Assembly: GCF_019279795.1 (NCBI RefSeq)
Contig: NC_056743.1
Location: forward strand, 1,782,095,466 to 1,782,159,465
Source: Protopterus annectens
Lineage: Eukaryota; Chordata; Ceratodontiformes; Protopteridae
Direction of reading: 5' to 3'
DNA: 64,000 nucleotides
The notes under the pieces were generated by a model. That model was not told the DNA's origin and did not search any database. It was given only the letters and a program-made list of their open reading frames with translations. Shown here in pieces: positions 46,640 to 59,092 of this stretch. The position numbers and the translations under genes are program-made. Each line of letters opens with the position of its first letter. Position 1 is the first letter of the stretch.

Positions 46640-48190
46640 GTGTGTAGACAGCATCCGAAGTGTTCATATCTGAGTATAACCTGGACCATAGCAATCACAC
46701 ATTCCGCCCCCCCCCAAACAATATGAACATAACATATGAAGAGTATATGCCAATACACTATTATAAATATGTTCTATGGACACAGTCACCAACACAACTG
46801 CAATGACTGCAAATATCCATGACAGAAATACACAGACAGCTTTCATTTAGCAAAACTTTATTACATTCCAGTGTATTGCCAAAAGGATTCAAGGACTAAC
46901 AGTACCTGCATGCTGTACAGGAAGCATTTAACAGTGCCTTAATGAATCAGCCTGCAATTAGCATAGTATTAGTCCACTAAAGGATAGGTGTTCAGATAGG
47001 GAAAGAACACCCACACACATATAGAAGTTGTATAAAAGGGGTTCCTACACACCTGCATGTGCTATGTACACCCACCAACATCTACCCCACAACCAAAATA
47101 ATTACATCAATACATACTGTCATACCATAACCAATTATTCAACTACTGTACAACATCTGCTGAAACCTTAACATACCTGGACACAGACACAATAACATGG
47201 CCCTATGTGAAATAGTTGCTGTTATACAATTGAACAGCTGCTGATGTTACAGGGTTTGTATGAACTAATCCTGTTTCAGAGGGTTGAAATATTCGTACAC
47301 CAGGAAGTGTTACCGAGTACTGATTACCAGCACAGTATGATACATATTAACACCAAACTAAAGATGTCTGGTAAGCACACTGTAAACCCCGTAACATTAT
47401 ATGCATAGCTATGCAGCCTTGAGCTGGTCAAACATCCTGGCCAGACTGAAACATATGCAGAAGTATTAGGTACAGACAAACCCTGCACAAGTAGCAATGT
47501 TCAGAAATATAACAGCAGTGCTCACATTTAGACCAAATTCTCTAGACATTACACACAATATATTACTGTTCGTCTCCATACAGGTGTTGCAATAGATTTC
47601 GAACAACACTTCCAGGATGTATTCCTCACAAGTAAGGCAAAGGGACAATGCCCAAGTAGAGTACTCAATTATACTCCACTGTTGTCATGGTATTGGCTAA
47701 GGCAGTAGCAGTGCATCTGATGTGCATGTAATTAGCTACTTAGGAGCACCAATTGGTTATCGGGATGTTACTGATATGTAACTATAAAAAGTTGCCTTGT
47801 CACACATTCAAACCATCTGTATCTACCTGTAGGACAGTACAAAACACTGAAAGGCAAACCAAAAACGAGTATTATACTAGTCAATAACACCTCCAGTTAC
47901 TAAGAAGGTATGTATAACATGTAGTATGTCTGTGTATGTAGTACCTGTTCTGTAAGAATTACAATGTAATCAATGCATATAGTGGAAATAGCTATCTTGT
48001 AGCGATGTATTGCTGAGCAGTAATAATGCTTGTCGTATTCTATGTGTGTGTATTGCTGTAGGTCACAGGGCAAACTCCTCATATACCACAAGGGATGATA
48101 TGGGCTTGGAACTCAACAATTCACTTCCAGCCACTGTCAATGTCAGGGTTGGTCCAACAAGTATGTGCTATAACAGGGGATAGTACATGT
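46640..48190. other. Unassigned DNA
   Basis: No coding or RNA signal I can support. A possible poly-A signal on the minus strand (TTTATT near 46857) has no gene next to it. Confidence 0.3.
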
Positions 48191-48197
48191 TGATATA

Positions 48198-48563
48198 TTG
48201 TAACAGTAGACATATGTATGGGTGTATAAGTAAGATGAACATGTCAAAGGTGGGCTTACTGTGCAAATATGGTTTGCATTGTGGGATATTGTGCCAATAA
48301 CTGTTTAATGTACAGTATTTTAGGTAGATCTGTATTCCATTCTACATAGCATTTCTGTTATGTTATGCAAACAGTAGTTATTGTAACAGTAGACATATGT
48401 ATGGGTGAATAAGTAAGATGAACATGTCAAAGGTGGGCTTACTGTGTACATATGGTTTGCATTGTGGGATATTGTGCCAATAACTGTGTAATGTACAGTA
48501 TTTTAGGCAGATCTGTATTCCATTCTACATAGCATTTCTGTTATGTTATGCAAATAGTAGTTA
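48198..48563 (+). repeat. 183-bp tandem duplication
   Basis: Units 48198-48380 and 48381-48563 differ at only a few positions (for example GGGTGTATAAG versus GGGTGAATAAG). Recent by its low divergence. Confidence 0.95.
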
Positions 48564-48697
48564 TGTCTATTGGCAATTGCTATACTCAATAACAGGATAC
48601 ATATCACTTGTATTCATCTGACAGTTTATCAGCATGATAGCAAAGATAATTGGAAGAGCTAGGCAACTATCCATGCACATAACACATGTAATATCCA

Positions 48698-48867
48698 CCT
48701 CTCTAGTATCGTTTGCAAGCAATAACAGCCGTGCGTGTGTACATGTTATGCAAATGTGTAGTGACCCTTGTTACAGAGTTGGACCTCTCTAGTATCGTTT
48801 GCAAGCAATAACAGCTGTGCATGTGTACATGTTATGCAAATGTGTAGTGGCTCTTGTTACAAGGCTG
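48698..48867 (+). repeat. 85-bp tandem duplication
   Basis: Units 48698-48782 and 48783-48867 both begin ACCTCTCTAGTATCGTTTGC and differ at a handful of positions. Confidence 0.95.
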
Positions 48868-50334
48868 GGACAAATGGCTATGTGCGCACCTACATAGAAT
48901 GGATATTGAGAGTAGAGACACACTGGTTGAACTACCAGGTTTGTGTAGCCAAACCTCTCATTGCCAACCTAACAGCCACTTACACATATTGTATGTAAGG
49001 TAGTGCACAGTACTAGTAATGAAACAGGTTGCATATCATCTTTACCTCCAGTGTAACATCTGCAGTAGGAGGGTAAGATGTAGGAGACAGCTGCCCATGT
49101 GTAATAGCTGCATCATAGGTGATGGCTTACACTATCTGATTATATCCTGATCATGTTAATAGTGGCATCAGAGTCTATTGATACATGACTCAGTTTGGGG
49201 AGTGGGTGTCTGTGCCCAGCAGAGCTCATGGTCCTGGTGCATATGTGAGTATATACCCAGAAAAGGAAACAGACCTGCAGACACTTGCATCATCTGTAAT
49301 CAACTATCAGGATGTGATGTGCTCCTCAGAGGAGGATTGCTGCTAAAGGTAGCTACAATGTTTCCGTAATAGCCAGTGTTGTCACATCCATAACACAACT
49401 ATTTACATGTGAGCATCACTGTCTAAAACATCTTCATAAGCAATAAGTAAACTAAATACAGTACTTGGTACTTGTAGTACTGAATGCTCATACAGGCATG
49501 TCCACTAGTCAGCTACTGGTGTTTACTAATGTCAGCTTTGTGTATGTGGCCATCCTGGGGAAATGTAATCTCTATACCATGTACACTGCCAAATCCACCT
49601 AACACCACACCCTACACATTGTCTGAGATGCAGCTAGAGGGGTAAGCTGGAAGGCAGTCCAGTCTACAGCCATGACTGGACTGGACAATCATGAGGTGTA
49701 GGTTAACACATGCATCTCATCATCACGAATAACACATACCCTTACCAGAACACAATAAGGACACCCACACACACCAGAAATCACACACATTCACAGACGC
49801 TTCTAAGTATCTGGCCAAACAAGTGGCCTCCCAAGCTGGAAGAGACAGACAATGAAATACACAAACTGTATGACATAGTTTGAATAATTGTGCCAGACCT
49901 CAGAACACTTGACTGGAAACATGCCCAACAGTACTCATTTGTGAATGCAAACTCTAGCACTATGTTACACACCAACCTATACGAGGGCATACATACTGTC
50001 AGCTGCCTGTCTGTCATGATTAGCCACATACCCATACACTCAGACCACCTTTTGAACTACACACATGGCTCTGGCATATTCCATGTTGTTGTGCAGGACC
50101 TGTGATGCAGTAGCCTGGACTGCATGGAAACACATGTAGGAACTGTCAAGCCTTGTAGCCCATGCAGGTATGTCCCAAGGCCTTGGTAGCATTCTGCCAT
50201 TGGCCAGAATTATACTGCAGTACAGGGACAAAAGGATTGTATTCCACAATTTTCTAATGTAGTGGTGCAAGTCAAAGGGTATCCAGTATCTGTCTGGCTG
50301 GGATAACATGGTTGACAGACCATGATGCTTTGCC
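48868..50334. other. Unassigned DNA
   Basis: No gene, RNA or recognisable element found. Composition resembles the non-coding parts of the Myb/SANT copies but I could not align it. Confidence 0.3.
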
Positions 50335-53013
50335 AGACAGAGCCTGCACCTATCACCCCTGGGAATCTGGATACTGGCTAGGGCTCATGCTTCCCCTATA
50401 GTGCCTTCATCATGCACAGTTCAAGTGAAGGTCCGCTGCTGTTACAGGGATAGCCAAGCAATGAACTGTGGGTCTCGCTACTCACTGGTACATGTCAGAA
50501 ACACTATATGGACTCACGTATCTCAATCCCTAACTTAGAGAATATATCTGTGCAGTGGCTGAGACATGTTTCAATGCTCCGGAGAGCACACCTGCATGAC
50601 CATGTTATAACACATACCTCACCTCTTGCCCATTATCCTTTATTGGAACACACGGGCCGCAGGTGTGTCTATATTCCTGAAGGATATGTACACCCCCACA
50701 CTTGTTGCACTTGCATAACTTCAGATGCATTATGCTGAGCAACTACCTTTGTGCCAAAGTGGAATTCAGTTTGCACCTTGTGACAGATCACCCACCATGC
50801 CACGGATTTCCCAACTGTCATAATGTGCTGTAATGGGGAAGATTAGGTTTGAGACAGAAAACCATAATAATGGCTACTCTCAACTATTCCATTATGAACT
50901 GGGAAGACTCCTCATGTACCAACACCTGCACTCAATGCATGTTGGAGTCCATCAACCCCAATGACCTGGATCACAATAGTCACACAAACACGGCTAACAG
51001 TATGCTACACATAGTCAGTCTCCAAAGCCAGTGTTATGCTTCCTAAGAGCAAAGTGGTGGCTGTCATAGCACCCATGCAGATGGACAATGCATGTGCAAA
51101 TGCTGAATTCTATACAAATGAACCTTAAGCAGTCCACATATGTGTAGTGACTGTGCCATTGAAACAGAACCAAGATTCAACCAAACACAAACAAGAAGGC
51201 AAACTGGGGGTATCATGCTTTAAACTGTACCACAGAAGGTAGTAACTGTTGCAAGAGTGAACACACATGAGTGTAGGTGATCCCTGGTCAGCCTCAGTAA
51301 GATGCAGATACGCCATATAAAACCACACAAAAGTACTGTGAAACTAATCTGCCACATATTATGAGGCCAACCACAGAGCATTCTATAGCTGTGTCATTAA
51401 TCATAATGGCAACGACAAGACCTGCCGTGCTGCACAGCACTATGGCATGGGAAGTACTGCACCTACAGAAATAGCACCTGTTCATCTAGATAGGGTCTTG
51501 GAGAACCTAAACCCACTCCCACCCCCCCCCGAACAGGTACACATAGTTATATATCCATGTACACTACAGAGCCCCTGTAATAACAACTATGCAGGTACAA
51601 GCTGCACTCTCTAAAGCCATACATATAGCTTTCATGGGACCTGTCAACATCCCTGGGTGTATCCTACACAAATGTACGAACAATCAGCTCTCCACATACA
51701 CATCAAGTTCAATCATAGCTCCATGTCAGGCTGTGTACACACTGAATGGTGCACAGCAACAGGTATCACACCCCACAAAGGGGGAGACACCATTGATAAT
51801 GGGAAATGGTGCACTACTACCCTGCTGAATCTGGTCTGTAAGACCATGGACCATGATCAGCATATTTGATGTACTCAATACAGATGTAGATGACAGTAAG
51901 GTTGATTTACACAGCATATCATGACCTTGCCAGGTCTTAGGACACCATCACCCATACTGTGTTCCAACTACACTCAGTAAACTAGGTGTATATTCCTATG
52001 TCACAGGAGTGGTTGGCAACTGGACTGCTGGCAGAACCAACACTACAGAAGGTGTCTGACTAATGCACACACATCAAACCAGTGCCAGTCATAGTAATAC
52101 AGGGTTCATTCCTGGTATGCCCCCTCTTTGTTATCTATACCACACAGACTAACACAGAAGGCATCTGCCTATTATTTGCAAATAACTATGAACTAGGAGC
52201 AATAGTTGACTCAATGTGTGTTGTGTTCAACCTGCAGCAGGGCCTTTGTGTGTCAGATGTGTGGTGTGTGATGTATGGCCACAATCTGACAGCTAAGTAT
52301 TGCATTGTCATCCCCTATGTTAAAAACCCTGTACCCATGAACTACCACCTAGGCAGCAGTCAATGTAATGGCAACTGTATGTGTGTATGGGATGCAGCTG
52401 GACAGTAGTCTTTCCTTTGATAGTTACTTCACCACACCAGTCAGGTAGTTGTATGTGGCACCCCTAATCATGACAGGGTGCCATCCATGAATATAGAGAT
52501 AATTGTTCAGCCATACTCAACACTCATATGACCCATAATAGATCACATATTTCCTTTAAGGGTTAATGCCCATGTGTAGATGGCCTACACTGCCCTTCCC
52601 AATCCCTAGCTCCACTATGTAGCATGCAGCTTACCCTGAATAAAGCCATGTCCAACCCAGAGATGTTGGACATGCTACACTTAACACATCCTGATTCCAA
52701 ATAAACACATATTTCATGGACATCCACCTTTCTAGTAAAAGGATTACAACATGCCTGACAGATCTCTGTCCCATACACTTTACATACTCTTGCCATACTA
52801 TGCATCCCTGTCCAGTGAAGCAGCACATCACCCCTCTCTGTGACATGGTATGATGACCGCATGCCAAATATATCAGTAACATTGTGGATCAGTTCTGTGG
52901 CACTGCTTGAACTGGCCACTGAAACGTACCTGTCTGTTGCCTACAGCTAGGTAACCTTTCTGCATAGGCTCATAAATGGCCCAGGGCATATAGTCTACTA
53001 GTTCACTATGACC
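50335..53013 (+). mobile_element. Heavily eroded LINE, copy I
   Basis: Full-span but badly decayed copy. Leader (GCACCTATCACCCCTGGGAA at 50346, matching 56.05 kb), EN pieces (50640-50950: an IFIPEGY-like strand and INWE equivalents), RT N-terminus (51589-51830: HKGGDT and NLVCKTMDH), catalytic area (52140-52410: FANNYELGAIVDS, where FADD reads FANN; then TAKYCIVIPYVKN) and tail (to 53013). One of the oldest copies, judged by divergence. Confidence 0.8.
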
Positions 53014-53574
53014 ATACATGCTATAGTTGATATTCAACCCTGCAAATACCATCAGGATAGCTATTGTCCCATATGTTTCACATGTGCAACACAGGCAATA
53101 CATGGCAGGATGCTACACAGCTATACAGTGCCATGTAGATGTATATGGCAAAACACATACATGTAAAACATTCTGTGAGCAAGTCTGCAGGGTCACAGGT
53201 CATGTCCCTAAAGGCTGTGTATGACTATATATTTGACATATACACAGCATTAAGGTCTATTGCATTAATGTGAACACATCCAGGCATGTGCTGACAGGTA
53301 AAGACACCAGTACAGGCAAACAGACATGCCCACGTCAAGACAACATCCACATGGAGTATGAGCAATGACATCACATAACACACGCATATATGGTGATAAC
53401 ATCACATCACTAGTAAGTGTCAAATGTGTGTGACTTAAACATGTCAGTGGTGTTAGTGTCACATAGATTTGCAAAGACTTATTTGTAATCTTAATAAATG
53501 TCATACACATGTATGTTCAGCTGTACTTCTGTACTTCTTTGTGAGTTACTGTGACCTGTCTCCATCATTATGTC
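53014..53574. other. Upstream flank of Myb/SANT copy B
   Basis: No gene. Ends in the pyrimidine-rich TGTCTTCCTGGT, which corresponds to the acceptor CTTCCAG of copy A with the AG changed to TG. Confidence 0.4.
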
Positions 53575-53582
53575 TTCCTGGT

Positions 53583-53880
53583 ATGCCGAGTGGCAGGCTG
53601 CCAGCATACACCTGCTTGGAGGATGAGGTCCTCATCCCATACCTCCTCGACAACCATTCAACACTCTTCAGCCGTGTGCTACAGGATGCACAGCAGCGGG
53701 ATGCCCTGTGGGAGGAACTCCACAGGAGGGTAAATGATGCTGGCGGTCACAATTGCACTTATCAGCAGGTGCGCCGACACTGCACCAACTCATAAGCTGG
53801 GTGAAACAGCGTGCTAATGCAATCACCAGGGAACAAGGTGCAACAGTTGGGGGCCACTCACCTAGCACCCACTCACACAT
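53583..53880 (+). pseudogene. Harbinger-type Myb/SANT-like protein, exon 1, copy B
   Basis: ATG at 53583 (MPSGRLPAYTCLEDEVLIPY). A Myb/SANT-like helix pattern follows: EDEVLIPYLLDNHSTLFSRV, then DAQQRDALWEELHRRV and TYQQVRRHCTN. A one-base loss near 53790 shifts into LISWVKQRANAITREQ, the counterpart of copy A's LLRHVRQHASDVRRQ. The tryptophan of ALWEEL marks the second helix; copy A lost it to its own frameshift. This copy gives the better view of the domain. The 3' donor is not recognisable because of further small indels. Confidence 0.7.
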
Positions 53881-54191
53881 ACCGAGGAACTACTGGCCAA
53901 CCTGGGGACACCTACAGACCACATAACATGTCTTGAACATCTTAAGTGTATCACGACATGAAAGCATTCACCTATACAGTATCCAAATACATACATGTGT
54001 TGCACAACATACACATGCAACCTCATCAGGCCACAGATACAGTACATTCACCTTGCTGGTGTCAGACATCACTGTCATGCCTGCTCCTCATGTGTATGAG
54101 GTACACAGATGGCATGTGGGATATAGAGTGCTGCTAAGTTAGCCATGTGTAGGCATAGTTGCCAGGCATCAGTAATATGGTTGCTAATTCC
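53881..54191. other. Remainder of Myb/SANT copy B intron
   Basis: No gene or repeat. Ends where the 622-bp monomer array of the LINE begins. Confidence 0.35.
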
Positions 54192-55987
54192 ACCAAAAAC
54201 GCCAATTGTCTAGAGTTTTTGTGATTTAAAAAGCTTGTTTCAGCTACATATTGTACTTATTTTACTGCATGCACTTTAACAAAGTCATTTTCTGTTTAAA
54301 TTGCCTGTTTAACTATTGTAGGCTACACACTCAAATGTGATAGCCATTTCTGTGCATTTAAACTGTTTTTTAATTGTATCTGCTTTATTTTCTGAAAAAA
54401 CAAAAAAAAATACTTATTTTCCTGCCTTTCTAAGCTATTATAGTCCAGTTTTCAGGTTAGTGCTGAATTCAGGGCTGTGTTACAAGTTTCTGTGTTTGCC
54501 CATACCTTACTTGGATAGAAGGAAGTTTCTCTGTTCACTGTGAGAGAGGGAGCTTTGAGCAGCCTATCTGTCCCTGGAGGAGTGTTTTCAGCCCAAAAAT
54601 TAATCGTTTATTGGCCATTTTGAGCTAATTTCTATCTATTTCATTTCCCTGCTATAAAACCCGCATTTGCAAGTTTTTTGTGCTAGTATACAGCTCAGCA
54701 AGCTCCTGCCTGGTGCCCTGCAGAGTTCTACAGCAGCAGAGAGACAAAAGAGAGACTTTGGAGTGATTAAGTATCATTTTTTTTGCATTTTCTTGCTTCC
54801 TTTATCTTATTCCACCTAAACCGCAGATTTTCTACAGTTTCTGTGATTTAAAAAGCTTGTTTCAGCTACATATTGTATTTATTTTACTGCCTGCACTTTA
54901 ACAAAGTTGTTTTTGTGTTTAAATAACCTGCTTAACTGTTGTAGGCTACACACTCAAGTATGATAGCCATTTCTGTGCATTTAAAGTTTTTTTGATTGTA
55001 TCTGCTTTATTTTCTGAAAAAAAAAAAAAAAAAAAAACTTGTTTTCCTGCCTTTCTAAGCTAGTATAGTCCAATTTTCAGGTTAGTGCTGAATTCAGAGC
55101 TGTGTTACAAGTTTCTGTGTTTCCCCATACCTTACTTGGATAGAAGGAAGTTTCTCTGCTCACTGTGAGAGAGGGAGCTTTGAGCAGCCTATCTGTACCT
55201 GGAGGAGTGGTTTCAACCCAGAAATTAGTAGTTTATTGGCCATTTTGGGCTAGTTTCTATCTCTTTCATTTCACTGCTATAAAACCCACATTTGCAAAGT
55301 TTTTGTGCTAGAATACAGCTCAGCAAACTCATACCTGGCGCCCTGCAGAGTTCTACAGCAGCAGAGAGACAAAAGAGAGACTTTGGAGTGAATAAGTATC
55401 ATTTTTCTGCATTTTCTTGCTGCCTTTAGCTAATTCCGCCTAAAACACCAATTTTCTACAGTTTCTGTGATTTAAAAAGGCTTGTTTCAGCTGCATATTG
55501 TACTTATTTTACTGCCTGCATTTTAACAAAGTCGTTTTTGTGTTTAAATTACCTGTTTAACTGTTGTAGGCTACACACTCAAGTGTGATAGCCATTTCTG
55601 TGCACTTAAAGTGTTTTTTTGATTGTATCTGCTTTATTTTCTGAAAAAAAAACAAAAAAAAAATACTTGTTTTCCCGCCTTTCTAAGCTAGTATGCTTTA
55701 TTTTCTGAAAGAAAACAAACAAAAAATACTTGTTTTCCTGCCTTTCTAAGCTAGTATATTCCAGTTTTCAGGTTAGTGCTGAATTCAGAGCTGTGTTACA
55801 AGTTTCTGTGTTTCCCCATACCTTACTTGGATAGAAGGAAGTTTCCCTGCTCACTGTGAGAGAGGGAGCTTTAAGCAGCCTATCTGTCCCTGGAGGAGTA
55901 GTTTCAGCCCAGAGATTAATAGTTTATTGGCCATTTTGGGCTAATTTCTATCTCTTTCATTTCCCTGCTGTAAAACCCACATTTGCG
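54192..55987 (+). repeat. Three ~622-bp tandem monomers, putative LINE promoter array
   Basis: Unit 1 54192-54813, unit 2 54814-55437, unit 3 55438-55987 (cut short). Roughly 90% alike by eye. Each includes TTTAAAAAG-CTTGTTTCAGCT, an A-rich run, ATAGAAGGAAGTTTC, ATTGG and a TATA-like site. Unit 3 carries an internal duplication of about 60 bp (55631-55745, GCTTTATTTTCTGAAA twice). Confidence 0.9.
54610..54659 (+). promoter_or_regulatory. CCAAT-TATA promoter-like pair, monomer 1
   Basis: Inverted CCAAT box ATTGG (54610-54614) and TATAAAA (54653-54659) are 43 bp apart, start to start. The same pair with the same 43-bp spacing occurs in monomer 2 (55235 and 55278) and monomer 3 (55926 and 55969), but in monomer 3 the TATA reads TGTAAAA. 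Repetition at fixed spacing is the evidence; promoter activity is inference. Confidence 0.5.
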
Positions 55988-56047
55988 TGATTTTGCGCAC
56001 CAGGCAGCGCCGGTTAGCTAGGGTATAACTATTCCCAGCTCCACTAG

Positions 56048-56860
56048 AGACAGCTTGCACCTGTCACCCTTAGGCTTTCGAATACTGGCCAAGGCTCTTG
56101 CCAGCCCCATAGTGCCTTTTTTAGGCAAGGCTCAAAAGACAAACCCACTCCCGTAAATAGCACAAGTAACAAAAAACTGAGGGTAATACTACTCAATGCT
56201 AGCAGTCTAAACCTCAAAATCCACGCACTTGAGGCACTCCTCAGTATGGAGAAAATCTATATATGTGCAGTAACAGAAACCTGGTTTAAGGCTCCAGAGA
56301 GCACCCCAGCATTACCAGGCTACAACTCATACCATACATTTCAGCCACAAAACCCAGACCGAAATACAAAAGGCGGGGGAGTATCCATATTCATCAAGGA
56401 TACCCACACCTCCAGGTTAGTGGCACAGCACCATGCTTCAGAGATCATCTATGTGCAACTAACAACAGGCAAAACTGCTATTCAAATTATAACTTGCTAC
56501 AGATCACCCGCAATGTCCCAGGACCCCCACTCCACATTCCTGGAAACACTGGGAAACATAAAGTTCCTACCAAACGCCCTGATATTGGGTGATTTCAATT
56601 ACCCAAACATTAACTGGGAGAACTACTCCAGTACAAACTCCCTTGCCCAACATTTCCTAGAATTTATAAACTCAAACACCCTGGATCAACTGGTCAACAC
56701 CCGCACCAGAGGTGACAACATATTGGACCTGGTCATCACCAACATGGGCGACCGGGGTTCCACACCAGAGGTCAACCCCTCGCTGGTTAGGTCTGACCAT
56801 AAACTAATCACTCTGGATATCCACATTCCGCCACCCCCTTCGTCAAAGAAACCACCATGA
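56048..56860 (+). pseudogene. LINE ORF2 endonuclease domain
   Basis: Open from 56048 (after a stop at 56045) to 56860. The first in-frame ATG is at 56246, but homology to copies F, H and I begins upstream (LRVILLNASSLNLKIHALEA), so the ATG is internal. APE-type catalytic landmarks in order: LLNASS (Asn), AVTETWF (Glu), GGGVSIFIKD, TCYRSP, LGDFNYPNINWE (Asp-x-Asn), GDNILDLVITNMG, LVRSDHKLITLD (Ser-Asp-His). The domain nicks target DNA for priming. All catalytic landmarks are retained. A frameshift near 56845 separates it from the linker (KKPP-stop versus KETTMKYF in related copies). Confidence 0.92.
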
Positions 56861-57420
56861 AATACTTTTCAAAAGCAAACTTCACATTACTTAAAACCAA
56901 GGTGGGAAGATTCAAAGCCCCCATGCTAAAGGATAACGCTGTCCAAGCTGCAAAATCCTTTAATAATGCACTCTATGGGCACCTACAAGAATGCATGGAT
57001 CATCCTATCCCAAACAAAACCATGACCCACTCCTCCAAGAAAAGGAAACCAGTCTGGTGGACCCCTGCCATAAACAAACTATACAATAAAAGGAGGCAAC
57101 TAGTACAGAAAAGAGTAAAATCCCAAGAAGGGAAGACATCCCTGATCAGTATCAGCAAGAAACTACGTTCCCTCATAAAATCATCCAAGGCTAGCTTCAA
57201 AAGAAAAATTGCTATGGACTCCAAAGATAACCACAAGGCATTCTTTAGCTATGTCAAGAATCTAAGTGGCAATTCTCAGATCTGCTCGGAGTTAGTGCAG
57301 AATGGCACAAAATACACTGAACCGACCGATATAGCCAACATCCTGGCAAACTGGTTCAGTGCAAAATTCACCCCCCTCTCACCCCCCAAAAGGGCCCATA
57401 ACTATACCAGAAGAATATAG
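56857..57420 (+). pseudogene. LINE ORF2 linker between EN and RT
   Basis: Frame continuing ORF2 after the first shift: KYFSKANFTLLKTKVGRF, a basic stretch (SKKRKPVWWTPAINKLYNKR), KDNHKAFFSYVKNLSG and DIANILANWFSAKF. Basic, helical, and typical of the region preceding the RT fingers in CR1/L2-type proteins. A second shift near 57400 moves to the RT frame. Confidence 0.85.
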
Positions 57421-58681
57421 TGCCCCTGAAATCACAGACACTCAGGTTAAAACAGCTCTCTCCAAAGCCAAAAACACAGCATCAATGGGAATGGATGGTG
57501 TCCCAGGCTGTGTCCTACATGAGCTCAAAGATGAACTAACCCCTCACCTAAACACACTGTTTAAACTCAGCCTCTCCACAGGCTACATGCCCACAGAGTG
57601 GTGCACAGCAATGGTTATTCCGCTCCACAAAGGTGGAGCCACAACTGACCCCGGGAACTATCGCCCTATAAGCCTGACTAGCTTGGTCTGCAAAGCTATG
57701 GAGCTCATCATCATGGATCTCATTAACAGAGACATTGGAAACCTCCAAACACTGGACCCTACCTAGTTTGGCTTTGTTAAGGGCAGATCATGCCTCCTAA
57801 ACCTGGTGGACTTTGGACTTTTTGAGACAGTTACCAAGGCTATAGGCGAGGGAATGGTAATCCACACAGCCTACCTAGACCTCACAAAGTCCTTCGATAC
57901 AATTCCCCACTCAGGTATTATAGACAAGCTCACCAGCCTGAACATAAACCCCTACATCATGAGATGGGTTGCCAACTGGCTCACGGATGGAACCCACATG
58001 GTAAGAGTTGCAGGAGCTAGGTCTGACTCTAAACTGGTTACAAGTGGCATTCCCCAGGGCTCAGTCCTAGGACCCCTCCTTTTCGGCATATACTTCTCAC
58101 AGGTACAGGCAAGCACGGGAGGACTATGGCTGATCAAGTTCGCAGACGACTGCAAACTAGGGGCTATAATTGACTCTCTGGCTGACACAGACATCCTCCA
58201 AAAGGGTCTCACTGAGACAGATACCTGGTGTCAAAACCATGGCCTTAGGCTAAATGCCAAAAAGTGTATAGTCATCCCCTTTGGAAAAAACAAAGTACCC
58301 ACAAAATACCACATAGGTGGTAGCCCCCTAAATACGGAAGACGTAATAAGGGATCTGGGGACACAAGTAGATAGTAACCTCTCCTTTGATAATCAGATTG
58401 CCAAAGTGGTTAGAAAATCCTTTTATGTAGCCCACCTAATCACAAAAGGGTTTGCATCCAGATCGAAAGAGGTCATTGGGTCCCTCTACACATCACTCAT
58501 CAGACCCATCATAGAGTACAATGCCCCATTTGAGATGTACCTTACAAGAAACCTGCAACAACTGGAAAGATCACAGAAGTACCTCACCAAGAGGATCATT
58601 GGCCTCAAGCATATGCCCTATGCAGCTCAAATGAAAAAAACTCCAGCTGTACTCGGTTGCATACCACCTATTCAGAGGTGA
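57359..58681 (+). pseudogene. LINE ORF2 reverse transcriptase domain
   Basis: RT fingers: ALSKAKNTASMGMDGVPGCV, STGYMPTEWCTAMVIPLHKG, GNYRPISLTSLVCKAMELII. A single nonsense codon TAG at 57764 stands where related copies read Gln (PTQFGFVKG). Palm: AYLDLTKSFDTIPHSGIIDK (motif A), GIPQGSVLGPLLFGIYF, catalytic FADDCKLGAI (58139-58160). Thumb: LNAKKCIVIPFGKN and IIEYNAPFEMYLTRN. A slip in an A-run near 58635 ends the frame; homology continues to about 58740. With two shifts, one stop and the terminal slip, this is the least damaged ORF2 in the window. Confidence 0.93.
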
Positions 58682-59092
58682 TCTCTGCCTGGCATACAAG
58701 GCCATGTACAACCCAGAATTGATGGACATGCTCCACCTAAAGAAAACCATATCCCCTCAAGATACACACTCCAGGGATCTAAACCTCACCACAATAAATA
58801 AATAGGGCATGATGGAAGGATAGATTCCTGTCCCAGAGACTTCACATGCTCTGGAACAAGATTCCAATCTACATTAGGCAGAGCTCCTCACTAACCCTCT
58901 TCAAGAGAAACCTTGACAAGTAGATGGGAAACAGAAAGTTTACCCCAGAGATCATTTCAATGGCTCTGTTGGACAGAGGCACAGGGAACTAATCTAAGAG
59001 GGTGGTGAAACCCAACACATTCTGGCTAGGCTTATAAATGCCTTCGGGCAAATAGCCTATTACCTACCTATGAACCTATGAACCTATATGCA
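58682..59092 (+). other. LINE ORF2 C-terminus and 3' UTR
   Basis: Out-of-frame C-terminal coding remnant (YKAMYNPELMDMLHL), then 3' UTR. The UTR blocks (CAGAGGCACAGGGAACTAAT, CATTCTGGCTAGGCTTATAA) recur in five other copies. Ends in repeats of the 8-mer ATGAACCT, as CR1-type elements end in 8-bp microsatellites. Confidence 0.88.

Larger units (their letters stand above)
54192..59092 (+). mobile_element. Longest LINE copy with 5' monomer array
   Basis: CR1/L2-like Jockey-group LINE: 5' array of three monomers (54192-55987), a 60-bp leader, APE-type endonuclease, linker, RT, 3' UTR, and a tail CCTATGAACCTATGAACCTA near 59090. It lies in an intron of Myb/SANT copy B, same strand. No ORF1 is visible between the array and the EN frame. 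No target duplication seen. The array's membership in the element is inferred from its position: it stops exactly at the leader, and units are cut at that edge. Confidence 0.85.
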
